From Nocardia sp. (lineage in GTDB: Bacteria > Actinomycetota > Actinomycetes > Mycobacteriales > Mycobacteriaceae), in the NCBI RefSeq assembly GCF_025465275.1, contig NZ_JAODNK010000075.1:23886-87885 (forward strand): a stretch of DNA of 64,000 nt, in the 5' to 3' direction. The first letter of the stretch is position 1. The number at the start of each line of letters is the position of its first letter. The notes beneath the pieces are model-generated. The model did no database searches and was not told the origin of the DNA. It saw nothing but the letters and a program-made list of their open reading frames with translations. This document shows positions 1 to 9,400 of the stretch, in pieces. The position numbers were made by a program, and so were the translations under genes.

Positions 1-505
1 AAACATCTTTGACGATTATCCGTCCGGCGTCAGGATAGGCAGTCTCCTCCGCACCTTCGTACACCAGTGGGATCTGTGCCTGTCGCCCCACATCAGCGTC
101 AGGAAGCCCGGCGACAAGCGCGTCGGCCAAGCCCACTGGATCGCATTCCGACACAGTGAATCCGTCTGAATCGAGTGAGGTCCCCTGAGTACGCTGCTCG
201 AGAACATAACCCCGACTACTCAGCCGTACACCCATCATACGAATACGCTGGGCACCGGAGTCTTTTCGGTCCATACCGTCGACCGAAATCCTCAAATCCG
301 GATGAGCGATCGCCTCCAGTGCCGGATCGAACGACCGGTCCCAGTTCGCGAACATACGCTCGGCAGTCGCCCGCTGCTGCTGAAGATGGTCGTAGTACAG
401 GGAGGTGTCGCTGGTGTAGATGAAGGGACTCGGCAGCCATTCACTCGTCGCACGCTGCCACAGCGTGAGAAACTCCAGATCGTCGAAATGCCAAGTTGCG
501 CTCAT
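1..505 (-). CDS. EspG-family ESX chaperone, partial (C-terminus beyond window)
   Basis: The reading frame is open from an ATG at 505 down to base 1, about 168 residues, and runs off the window edge. The first residues (MSATWHFDDLEFLTLWQ) match the N-terminal pattern of the three complete EspG-like proteins here (for example MQRTWTFTDLEFLVLWEE at 33711), with the same W-x-F-x-D-x-E-F-x-x-L-W layout. EspG proteins are cytosolic chaperones that bind type VII substrates and keep them soluble before export. The start codon overlaps the stop of the upstream substrate gene as ATGA, so the two are surely co-transcribed and probably translationally coupled. The later segment (GYVLEQRTQGTS, FTVSECDP) also aligns with the paralogues. 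Family membership is by similarity within the window; the partner specificity is inferred from gene pairing. Confidence 0.85.
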   Translation of the reverse strand, partial: MSATWHFDDLEFLTLWQRATSEWLPSPFIYTSDTSLYYDHLQQQRATAERMFANWDRSFDPALEAIAHPDLRISVDGMDRKDSGAQRIRMMGVRLSSRGYVLEQRTQGTSLDSDGFTVSECDPVGLADALVAGLPDADVGRQAQIPLVYEGAEETAYPDAGRIIVKDV

Positions 506-2442
506 TTCTCTGCCACCGGCAGCACTGCCTCCGGGGTCCCGAACACCTCCTCGAGATTCTCACCGGACCTGAGGTATTCGGGACGCTTGTGTTCCTTGGC
601 GGCACCCTGGCCCCCGGCGTTCGCGCCGGAACCCATCGGCGTGCCACTACCCGACGTACCCGAGCTCGATGTCGTCGAACTCGCCGCCAACCCGGCTCGT
701 CCGGTGCTGACAGCTTCTTCCTTCACATCACTGCTCACCGCAACACCCGCGCGAGGGAATAGGCGGCTTAGCTGATTGTCCTTTGCCACCGTTGTCGTAG
801 GTCCGCCAGAAGTGACACCCGACGGCGAACCTCCAAGCGAGGACGGGCCGGGGCTCGTCAGCGAACTGGTCAGGTCAGCAAGCTGTTGCTGCACCTGCTG
901 TTCGGTGGTGGTCTGGGGCGTCTGCTGAGTCGTCTGCTGGCTCGTCAACAGCGACGCTACCGACTGTATGCCCTGCTGAGCCAGAGTCGCGCCTTGCTGG
1001 GCCAATGACTCTACGAGCGATGCTCCTTCCTTCGCCAGACTCTCGACGGCGGAAACCACTGTCGACAGAGTCTGATCATTGGTATTCGCCGGGGTGGTGT
1101 CTTTGGGGGTGGTGTCCTTCGGGTTGGTGTCCTTCGGAGTCGTGTCATCAGGAAGAGTGGGCGAACCTGGACTCGAAGGGGTTCCGCCGCCGGGGGTGCC
1201 GCTCCCGGGGGTGCCGGCGCCGGGGGTGATCTTCGGCGGAGGATCCGCGATTTGCGGAGGCGGAGGAGGCGACAGAGGCGCGCCGGGCTTACTGGTCATA
1301 GGCGGGAATTCGAAACTCGCCAGCGATTTGTTATGGGATTCGATACCCTGGACATAGGTATCCTGGAATTCCGCCCGAAAGACGTTTGTGGCGAGCTCTT
1401 CGCATGCCTCCGGACTCATGCCCGTGACTGTAGGAACGATCCTTTTCGTATCATTGGTGTAGTCGACAAGCTTTATCTCATACTTATGATTCCCTTTGTC
1501 CTCGACATGAGGCTGAGGGACTTTCGGCATCTTCAGGTGAGCAGCGCGCAACCAGCCGTAGGCGTCCACCAATCGATTCTCTATGTCTTGAATTTTTGCG
1601 GTCAGCGCATTGCCATCATTAATAACTGCAGTCACTGCTGCACCACCTTTGTCGGCTGATCTGCCACGCCATCCGTCGAACATCGGCTCCTTTTGTGATT
1701 CAAATTTCTTGAATGCCGCGTCCAGATCGATGCGCACCTTTTCCCAGTCAACCGCGAGAGTCATAACCCGCTCGGAGATGATACTCTCCCCGAAATCATA
1801 GAAGTCTTTCCAATGAAGGCTCTTGTCGTACCCCCATTCCGGCTGGACCCCGCCCGTCCCCTCGGCCGTATAGTGCTCGTAGGATTTCCGATCATTTTCC
1901 ACCGATGCCTGAAGGCTGTCAGCGGACGGTATATTGGAAGTCCTGTCGGATGATTTACCACTGACATTCTTATAAATTCCGGTATCCGAGGCGCTCGGCA
2001 TAGTCGGCACAGAAGACCAGTTCGGATCGTCACGATTCTTGGGCACATGGTTCGGCATAGTTACACTATTGAAGTCATCTACCGATTGAGCCTCGGTATT
2101 CACAAACTTCTTTGCCGCGAACTTGAAGGAATCGGCCATAGCATTCACGATGTCGATATGCGAGTTAACCTTATCGCGTAAATCAAGACCGGCAGTTCGG
2201 AATACATCAGCCCATTTCGGACCTGACCGAAATATTCCAGGCGGCCCAGCGAAATCATAAGGGTTGCATATGGAACCCGAATCGGTTCGGTTGAGAGAGT
2301 CCTGCACGACAAGCAGACTCCACATCAACTCGGTACAGGCATTGAGCCCGATCTTCGCCGCGTCCACCGTAAAGTACAGCACCTGCGGGTCTGCGCCCAA
2401 CCCACGCACATCACTCCATGACGGAACTTCTGTTGGAGTCAC
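502..2442 (-). CDS. Large proline-rich T7SS substrate-like protein (module A)
   Basis: A protein of 646 residues if it starts at the GTG at 2442, which has GGAGG seven bases upstream; an in-frame ATG further upstream (2562) lacks comparable support. The N-terminal 380 residues are predicted mainly helical and contain a WXG-type turn (GWRG, W258). A Pro/Gly/Thr-rich linker with TPKDTNPKDTTPKD repeats follows, then a Gln-rich helix. The tail carries LFPRAG and KRPEYL...LEEVFG...PVAEK. Three paralogues (26088, 33717, 53103) share this architecture and the LFPRA plus tail motifs. Each is followed by an EspG-like gene, here with a 4-base overlap. I infer a secreted ESX cargo or structural substrate. 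The 1320-2350 stretch, coding for the N-terminal half, looks richer in A+T than its surroundings. Confidence 0.8.
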   Translation of the reverse strand: MTPTEVPSWSDVRGLGADPQVLYFTVDAAKIGLNACTELMWSLLVVQDSLNRTDSGSICNPYDFAGPPGIFRSGPKWADVFRTAGLDLRDKVNSHIDIVNAMADSFKFAAKKFVNTEAQSVDDFNSVTMPNHVPKNRDDPNWSSVPTMPSASDTGIYKNVSGKSSDRTSNIPSADSLQASVENDRKSYEHYTAEGTGGVQPEWGYDKSLHWKDFYDFGESIISERVMTLAVDWEKVRIDLDAAFKKFESQKEPMFDGWRGRSADKGGAAVTAVINDGNALTAKIQDIENRLVDAYGWLRAAHLKMPKVPQPHVEDKGNHKYEIKLVDYTNDTKRIVPTVTGMSPEACEELATNVFRAEFQDTYVQGIESHNKSLASFEFPPMTSKPGAPLSPPPPPQIADPPPKITPGAGTPGSGTPGGGTPSSPGSPTLPDDTTPKDTNPKDTTPKDTTPANTNDQTLSTVVSAVESLAKEGASLVESLAQQGATLAQQGIQSVASLLTSQQTTQQTPQTTTEQQVQQQLADLTSSLTSPGPSSLGGSPSGVTSGGPTTTVAKDNQLSRLFPRAGVAVSSDVKEEAVSTGRAGLAASSTTSSSGTSGSGTPMGSGANAGGQGAAKEHKRPEYLRSGENLEEVFGTPEAVLPVAEK

Positions 2443-2739
2443 CGACACCCCTCCCCGCTCGCAACGATGACACTGAACCGCACCTGCCTCCCAGCGTGCG
2501 CATTGCCCCATCCTGCCGCATCGTTCGCGGCGCGCGCCACCGATCACGTCCGTAGCGCTCATGTGATCATCAGTTCGAGAAACGCCTACAACTCACATAG
2601 CCGGTGGGCCGGCCATCGGGGCCCAGTCAATGCCGATGCGCTACAGGAATACTGCGCTGCCGCTCTCCTCCGGCACGCCCCGCAGTACACCGTCGATTAG
2701 GGTGGCGGAGAAGATTTCCAAGCTCAACGGGGGAAGTGC
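2443..2739. promoter_or_regulatory. Divergent intergenic region
   Basis: About 300 bases separate the minus-strand substrate/EspG module from the plus-strand membrane protein gene. It must hold both promoters. I could not pick a convincing -35/-10 pair for either direction. The only clear signals are the ribosome binding sites at its two ends (GGGGAGGGG for the minus gene, GGGGGAAG for the plus gene). Short open frames here look like shadows. Confidence 0.4.
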
Positions 2740-3924
2740 GTGTACGAATCGGGTCAGCGGAATCCACAGCAGCCAAGCAACCCACCAGGGCCGCAGTTCT
2801 TTCCGATCGACCTCACCTCTACCGCCGGGCCGGATACCGCGCTGCGGTTAAGCCGGGTCTTCGCCGTGGCGCGGTGGCGATCACCGGCTGGGTTGGGGTT
2901 CACCGCGACAGTGCCGCTGGTCCTCATGGCGCGACGTATCTGGGAAGTGATCATCGGTGCCGCAGCGTCCACGAATCCGGTAATCGGCTTGATCGAACTG
3001 TATCTGGGACTGTTGGGCGTGTGCGTGGTGATCGGTCTGATCATTACGGGCGTGCAGTTGCTCCGTCGCAATTCGTACGTCACCACCTACGCCTACCCCG
3101 GCGCGGTGATGGCGGTGCGCTACTGGCCGGATGCGCTGGAGCTGATTCTGCCGACCGGGACGAGAAGGGTTGCTTACCAGCAGATCCGAGAGCTGCGCCC
3201 CATGGCCGGGGCGATGTTCCTTCGCCCGCACGGCGCGCCCGCGATTGCGCTGCCCACCGAGCTGGTACCGCCGGCGGCATTCGAGCTGGTGGGCCGACCA
3301 CCCGGTAGTTCCGTCGGATCGAGGGTGAATGCCGTTATCGCCGGTAAACCACTGCTGGGCGCAGCGGTTGTTTTGGGTGTGTCGTTGGTGGTCGTCGCTG
3401 CGATTGTGGTGGCGGTCCAGCCACATAAGTCGACCGCCTCCGATGCCGCATCGACCACGGCCACTGCGACGGAACCAGCCGCGACGCTACCGGATTCGTG
3501 CGTTCTCACCATCGAACAGCAGCAAGCGTACGGATTCATCAAGCAATGGCCGAGCGATACCGCGCCCCACTACCACCATTGCGAGTGGGACTTGGACCAC
3601 GGCGATCACAGTCGGCCCTACGACTGGGCGCGGGTGACCCTGTCTACCGACCCATTCACGCATAACGATTCGACCAAAGACGAAACGACACCGTATCCGG
3701 TGAAGGCTGTGGGGAACATCGTGCCCGCACGAGGAGATCTCGTGCGGCCCAAGGAAAACAGGTACTCGTACCACGTAACCTGCATAATCACGTGGCCCAC
3801 CTCCTACGGTGCCGCCTGGATCGAGATCGGCCGCAGTAACTCCCTCGGCACCCCCGATGTCGACGCACTGAAACGATCGGCAGAACAGCTCGCCGACACG
3901 CTTTTTGCGAACCTGCCGCGCTGA
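2740..3924 (+). CDS. Membrane protein with DUF3558-like extracytoplasmic C-terminal domain
   Basis: A 394-residue protein starting at a GTG preceded by GGGGGAAG. A Pro-rich cytosolic start (QQPSNPPGPQ) is followed by hydrophobic segments at about residues 84-108 and 203-227. Between them lies a PH-like cytosolic stretch (VRYWPDALELILPTGTRRVAYQQIRE, split by the key YWPDALEL pattern). After a Ser/Thr/Ala-rich stalk (230-250), the remaining 140 residues hold cysteines in PDSCVLT, HHCEWD and VTCIITW. This resembles actinobacterial DUF3558 lipoprotein-type domains, which begin with a DxCxLLT-like motif. It is transcribed away from module A and followed by a hairpin. Function is unknown; an envelope sensor or accessory protein is only a guess. 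Confidence 0.7.
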   Translation: MYESGQRNPQQPSNPPGPQFFPIDLTSTAGPDTALRLSRVFAVARWRSPAGLGFTATVPLVLMARRIWEVIIGAAASTNPVIGLIELYLGLLGVCVVIGLIITGVQLLRRNSYVTTYAYPGAVMAVRYWPDALELILPTGTRRVAYQQIRELRPMAGAMFLRPHGAPAIALPTELVPPAAFELVGRPPGSSVGSRVNAVIAGKPLLGAAVVLGVSLVVVAAIVVAVQPHKSTASDAASTTATATEPAATLPDSCVLTIEQQQAYGFIKQWPSDTAPHYHHCEWDLDHGDHSRPYDWARVTLSTDPFTHNDSTKDETTPYPVKAVGNIVPARGDLVRPKENRYSYHVTCIITWPTSYGAAWIEIGRSNSLGTPDVDALKRSAEQLADTLFANLPR

Positions 3925-3943
3925 TATCACCAGTGGCCAAGGC

Positions 3944-3962
3944 AGACCGCCTGAAGCGGTCT
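3944..3962 (+). terminator. Hairpin after membrane-protein gene
   Basis: AGACCGC and GCGGTCT form a perfect 7-bp stem around a 5-base loop, 20 bases after the stop codon. No T-run follows, as is common in actinobacteria, so the terminator role is inferred. Confidence 0.45.
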
Positions 3963-4185
3963 CGGGGCGGGTCAAGCAAGATCGCAACGTCAGATTTCAC
4001 CAGGCGACCTCGTGGCTCCTTAGGTCGCCGTCGAGATCCAACGATAGACACCGTCACGATTCATCGATGAAGCCAGGCGCATCCACATTCGTGGCCTCGG
4101 CGCACCATCTGAGCTGTGCTTCCCGACGACATCGGCTAGATTCGGACGAGCTGCAAGCTCGACGAGAGCGGAGACCGAGGACAGT

Positions 4186-5382
4186 GTGAGTCAGGACAAT
4201 TCGACTGTGGAATCGCCGGATGTGGGGTTTCGGATGGCGGGGCAGGCTGCTACGGCCGAACCTGGAATCGGGTTCGCCCCTCATCGACGTGCAGGTTCGG
4301 ATCGATCAACTGAACCGGGCAATTTGGCCGAGCGGGTCATCGGGGAGCTTCTTGCGCTGCTGCCGGAGGGGTGGGATCGGCTGGATGCGGCGGTCGCCAT
4401 GACCGTCAGTGACGAGACGGCGCAGGTGATCGTGTCGGATGCGCAGCATTCAGCGCCGGTACCGTTGTCGGCACGAATGGTCGAGTTGCTGCGGGAACTT
4501 CGGCATCGATCGGCCGAGTCGGCCGAGGGTCCGTGGTGGCGCTTTCTGGCTTCGGCCACTAGTAGAGGTTCGGTACAGATCGAATACGACTACGGCACAG
4601 ATCCTTTCCCTGATCACCAGTTGTTTCCACCGCAGGCGTACCTCGCGGATCTTCAGACATATCCGCGCACACGGCTTCCGGTGTGGTTGGCCGCCTACGT
4701 CGGCCATGCGGACCGGCAAGTCCGTACGCCGGGCAATGCCGCGCACTCTCGGGCGAGCGATGGCGTGTTCGCGCCACGGGCCGAAACCGACCTTCCCGCG
4801 CTGCCTTTGATGTGGGCGCGCTGGGCCGCGATCGCCGCCGCCTTCGTGGCAGCGGACTCACCGCTAGGACCTCGGACCACGACAGCGCTCGGCTGGTTCG
4901 AGGGAATCTCGCGCAGCGGGTCGACCCTGCACGTGCTCCCGGGGGGACGGGCAGTTCTCTCGGGCGGACTGTGGAACGATCCGAGGCTCGACGCGGCCTA
5001 TAACGACGGCGTCGCCATGCCGCAGCTGTATCGAGGCGCGCCGGACTGGGTTGCCGATCCCGTGCTGAATCCCCGTGCGGCGAACGGACTGCTGTCATTT
5101 TGCTACTGGTGGGACGGCACGGCGTGGCATTGCGGTGAGTCGCCGGCCGCGACCGAACTGAGTCCGGCTTTGCCGGGTGTTTGGAGCAGTCGGAGCGCTG
5201 CCGATGCGATCAACCAGCTCAATGCCCGAGTTTCTGTAGACGCGGCAGTGGACCTGGTGACCGCGGCCGAGGCAGGCACCCTGACGCGGTCGTTCGCCGG
5301 GCCGATTCTCGGTGGCAAAGCAGACGACACGCACAATGCGTACTACCAGCTCATGTTGGCCGGGGTCGTGACATCCGAATAG
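4186..5382 (+). CDS. YezG/DUF600-like immunity protein candidate
   Basis: A 398-residue protein with a GTG start and GAGG five bases upstream. The central block reads like the YezG/DUF600 immunity fold: LLPEGWDRLDAAVAM, then GPWWRFL, then a Gly-initiated strand leading to EYDYGTDPFPD and a PRTRLPVWL helix. YezG-type proteins neutralise secreted LXG/WXG toxins. The second half (GWFEGISRSGSTLHVLPGG, LLSFCYWWDG) is unlike YezG and makes the protein about three times longer than that family. A full-length paralogue lies at 35520-36836, next to the other giant toxin. Lying 98 bases before the WXG100 gene of the toxin cassette, it is a good candidate for protecting the producer. Homology to YezG is by eye only. 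Confidence 0.6.
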   Translation: MSQDNSTVESPDVGFRMAGQAATAEPGIGFAPHRRAGSDRSTEPGNLAERVIGELLALLPEGWDRLDAAVAMTVSDETAQVIVSDAQHSAPVPLSARMVELLRELRHRSAESAEGPWWRFLASATSRGSVQIEYDYGTDPFPDHQLFPPQAYLADLQTYPRTRLPVWLAAYVGHADRQVRTPGNAAHSRASDGVFAPRAETDLPALPLMWARWAAIAAAFVAADSPLGPRTTTALGWFEGISRSGSTLHVLPGGRAVLSGGLWNDPRLDAAYNDGVAMPQLYRGAPDWVADPVLNPRAANGLLSFCYWWDGTAWHCGESPAATELSPALPGVWSSRSAADAINQLNARVSVDAAVDLVTAAEAGTLTRSFAGPILGGKADDTHNAYYQLMLAGVVTSE

Positions 5383-5480
5383 GCGCAAAGCCATTGGGGG
5401 TATTGACGTCGCCATCGATACCACGCGGCGTATATGATCATCGGGAATTTGCTCCAATCATCGTTACCGGGGGGTTGACC

Positions 5481-5801
5481 ATGGCCGAACTCGTAAAGGT
5501 CGAGATCGCGGGGTTACGTTCAACAGCAATCGATCTCGACAGCGGTGCAAGCTCGCTCGACGCCATCAGGACCGCTCTCGATGCGGCCGCATCGGGCTAC
5601 GAAGGCTGCTGGGGTCACGACGAATACGGTGACCAGTTCGAGGGCGGCGACAATGGCTATAAGGTGCGTCGTCCGGCCCTGGAGAACGTACTCACATCGA
5701 TGTCGGCTCGGTTGCGGCAGTACTCGGGTGGCCTGAGCGACGGCGCGAACACCCTCGAGCGGGCCGAACAGAACAACACCGACGGCTTCCGTTCCAGCTA
5801 A
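5481..5801 (+). CDS. WXG100-family protein of toxin-1 cassette
   Basis: A 106-residue, almost wholly helical protein of typical WXG100 length. The turn motif is CWGHDEYGDQF around residues 43-53, between two helices, as in ESAT-6/CFP-10 relatives. The C-terminal helix ends in LERAEQNNTDGF. It starts at an ATG preceded by a G-rich stretch (CGGGGGGTTGACC), a weak ribosome site. A paralogue at 51867-52181 (EPWGDDSLGNQF) occupies the same place before the other giant toxin. WXG100 proteins dimerise and carry the secretion signal recognised by EccC, so this one probably escorts the giant toxin into the ESX machine. Confidence 0.82.
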   Translation: MAELVKVEIAGLRSTAIDLDSGASSLDAIRTALDAAASGYEGCWGHDEYGDQFEGGDNGYKVRRPALENVLTSMSARLRQYSGGLSDGANTLERAEQNNTDGFRSS

Positions 5802-5867
5802 CCGGATGTAAAGCCCACGGGCGCGGCGCTTGTCGCGGTCGCTTCGTGGGCTGGGGAGGAGAAGTAC

Positions 5868-6380
5868 ATGGCGAACGAGGCCGCGAAGGGGCGCCTGGCC
5901 GAACTGGTAGATCTGGTTCAGGGCGGCATCGCATCCGTTGCTCGCGCGCAGGAGGAACGTGCCCAGCTCACCGCGACCGCGCAGGCCGCGAGCCGACGTG
6001 TCACAATCACGGTGAACGCTGATTGCATCGTCATCAAGACCGAATTCTCCGATGACATAGACGATCTCACGTACTCCGAGATCGCTGCCGCCGTGACCGC
6101 TGCTACCCAGGACGCGGCCGCTCAGGTGCAGCAGAAGGCGCAGAAAATCCAGGAAGCTGCACTGGAAGAACAGTCGCGCATCCCGGCGCTGTCGGAATTC
6201 TTCCCCGACATGCCAGACATTCAGGCCATGATGCCGACCCCGCCGACGGTCTCGACCGCGCCACCCGGCTCACCGGAGCGCACTGCGCCGGAACCGGAAG
6301 AGGCTGTGCGCTTTACCAATGTCGAGGAATGGGATCACGACAAATCCAGCCGATCCACAATCGCCGCACCGGGGTGGTGA
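5868..6380 (+). CDS. YbaB/EspL-like protein of toxin-1 cassette
   Basis: A 170-residue protein with a good ribosome site (GGAGGAG). The first 115 residues have the YbaB/EbfC pattern: a long helix, a strand pair (RRVTITVNADCIVIKTEFS), the D-D-L-T-Y-S-E-I turn, then a long Ala/Gln helix. The rest is a Pro-rich tail (MPTPPTVSTAPPGSPERT). ESX-1 loci encode a YbaB-like protein, EspL, needed for stability of secreted proteins. A paralogue sits at 51365-51856 in the same position, between WXG100 and giant toxin, and has the same VSTAPPG tail motif. I infer a cytosolic co-chaperone for the giant toxin rather than a nucleoid protein. Confidence 0.75.
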   Translation: MANEAAKGRLAELVDLVQGGIASVARAQEERAQLTATAQAASRRVTITVNADCIVIKTEFSDDIDDLTYSEIAAAVTAATQDAAAQVQQKAQKIQEAALEEQSRIPALSEFFPDMPDIQAMMPTPPTVSTAPPGSPERTAPEPEEAVRFTNVEEWDHDKSSRSTIAAPGW

Positions 6381-6403
6381 GCTAGCGACACGCGGGCTCA
6401 CGC

Positions 6404-9400
6404 ATGGGGTGGACTACGGCAGTCGGGGACTTCTTCCCCAGCTGGCTGATGACGGGACTCAACTTCGGGATGGCTTACCCGAAGGGCGATCAGGACGAGC
6501 TGTTCGCGCTCGGTGATGCCTGGAAACACGCGGCAGCCGAGCTCGAAAAGCTCGAGCCGACGCTCAAGAGCACCACAGACCGGGTTCCGCAGTACTACAC
6601 CGGAGACGGCGCGACCGCCGCAACCACCGAATTCGCAACGCTCTTCGACGGCGGCGAGCACTCCATACAGAAGCTGATCGAGGGCCTGCAAGGCCTCGGC
6701 CACGACGCGCGTTCCACCGCAACGGAAATCGAGTTCGCGAAGATTCAGGCGGAGATCTTCGCGGTCATGACGCTCTGGACGGTCATCTCGCTGATGTCGT
6801 CCTTGATCGGGTCAACCGCAGTCCCCGGCTATCTCCTGGCGGCGCGCGGGGTCCTCGCCAAATTCGCCGCGGAGGTTTCCGCACGAATCGGCGAGATCAT
6901 GGCAGAGTCGGGTCTGAAAACCCTGGCGGCGCCGCTGGTTCGCGAAATCATCGTCCCGATCGGTGAGCGAATCGCTCCTCTGGGCGAGAGGCTCGCTCCG
7001 ATCGGTGAGAAGCTGACAGCTGCGGGCGACAAATGGGCTGCGCTGAACAAGACCATTGCCGATAGCGGACCAATGGTCCGCTATCCGGTCGCTGCGCTGA
7101 AAGGCGGCGTACACGGGGGCCTGATGGGTGCCGGCCTCGATGCGGGTACCCAGATCGTTCAGATCATGGAAGGTCACCGTGACGACGGCTTCAATCTGAA
7201 GCAGACGTTCCAAACCAGTCTTCAGTGGGGCGCGGGTGGCCTGCTTGGTGGACCTACCGGCGAGCTTGCCGGCCGCAGCCTGATGAACCGTGCCCTGAAG
7301 GATCCGGCCAAAGAGCTCCCGAAATGGTTGGGCGGGACGATAACCGGAGGAGCCAGTGGCGTCGCGGGTGCCACCGGCATGTACGGCGCGGGCCTCGCCA
7401 CCCAGCTCTATGATAACAACGGCGACTGGAACAAGGTCAACAAAAGTTTCAGCCCGCAGCTGCTCATCGGCGGATTGGCGATGGGCACCATGGGTGGCAG
7501 TCACCACGGGTTGGAGGAACAGGCCCACGTCGACAAGGCCGCCGACGTCGACGCCATCGCGAAACAGGCTCCCGTCGAGTCGGCCGCCGTGACCAAGGTA
7601 GATGGACCGCAGGCGCTGGCCACGCATCAGAAGCCTTCCGACGAGCAGTTTGCGCATCCGCAGGCCGGTGACGCCGCTCAGCAGGGTGGTGGGCCACGGT
7701 CGAATTTACCTGGGCAGGAGAAACTTCCGAACAACGGCCTCGCGAATGCATCGGAGCATCGAGGCGGTCAGAATGCGGAGGCTCGCAATGGTGCCGGCGA
7801 AGCGAACCGGCCGAATGCGGAGGCTGCGAAACCAGCCGACGCCGGAACCAAACCGTCCGACAGCGGAGCACGTCCGGCAGCAGACAATTCGGCGCGTGTC
7901 GCCAACGCCGCACCCGCCGATCAGAAGGCGAATTTCGTTGCGAGCGCCCAGGACAAGCCCGCGCAGGGGCCGGTGGCCCGGGCACCGGAGGTTCGCGCGC
8001 CAGGGGCTCAGATCGCCGCCCCGGAAGCCGAGCTGCGTCCGACTCACTCCGGAGCCGCCACCCAACCGCCGACGGCACGCGCCAACGACGTCGCGTTGGC
8101 TCGACAGGACGCGGCGCCCGCACCCGAGGGCGTGCGCCCCGACCAGCGGACCGACGGTACCCCACCCACTCGACAGACTCTCGGCGACGATGCACCGCGC
8201 ACCGAGCCGCCTGCTGACCGGGATCACAACCGTCCGAACACCACGACCACGAAGCCGGAAACGAATACCCGTACCCCGGAGAGGGTCTCGAAAGACATTG
8301 CAGCGGATACGGATCGGCGTGACAACGATCCGGCGTTGGACCAGCCTGTGGCCCCGCTCCCCTATGTCGAGCCCAACGAAGGTCCCCGAGCTGCGCCGAG
8401 TCGGAACGCCGAGGACGGCCCTCGCCGCAACGGTCAACCCCGGGCCGCCGCAGACGACGTCGGAGATTTCCGCGGCGATGCGCGCCCGCATGATCGAGCC
8501 GACCTCACACGCGACGAACTGCTGAACCAAATCGAAGAGAACCTCGACGGTATACTCCCCGAGCACGGTCCCGATGGGAACCCCGACGCCGGATCTCCCG
8601 CTGTCCGTTGGGATCCGGAGGCGCAGCGCTTCCTCGTTCACAACGAGCTGACCGGTAGAGAACTCGAGGTCCACGTAGACGTCGGAACGTTGAGCCATCC
8701 CGATGCGGTGGCCGAATTCCACCGAGCCCCCGACGAATCCGGCTATCGCATCACCGTCTCCGACCGCGCCCGCACCGAGGACGTCGCCCGCGCGGTCGCA
8801 TATGAGCTGGCCGAGATTCGGCTGGAGCAGGATCCAAACCATCGTCCTTCGGGACTTCCGCGGGAACCCCATTCGTCTGCGCCGGAGCCCGTAGAAACTC
8901 ATCCCGCTGACGGCCTTCCCGCCGAAACTCATCCTGCTGAAGGTGATTGGTCGCCGCGCCCCGACGACGACTGGTCGCGGATGAGTCCCCAAGAGATCTC
9001 CGACGAGCTGGTCCGACGCTGGGGAGTCGAAACGGTCGGTTTCGACCACCCGAACCTGCAGCCGGAGGTGGTGCGCGAATTTGCCCGCGCCGTCGACGAC
9101 ATGCTGACCCGCTACCCGGACGTGGACCTGCCCAGGCTCGTAATCGAGCCGATGTCCGAGGAGTACTACGCCGAAGCCGTTCGGCAGATAACCCCCGACG
9201 GACGGGCGCACACCGACAAGCTCGTCCTGAACGAACTCCATGCCCTCGATCCCGAGGCAATGACCCGTGACGTCGCCGACGACGAAGCGGACGGCCACTT
9301 GGTACCCGCTTCCAGCAACCGGCCGATCCATTCAACGCTCGTTCACGAATTCGCCCACGCCATCTACTTCGAGGGACAGCAGCGCTCCGGCGTGACCGCC

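Noticed and set aside
7706..9331. 541-codon minus-strand frame
   Set aside because: Antisense shadow of the polytoxin linker and zincin. The polytoxin frame contains HEFAH and other motifs; this one has none.
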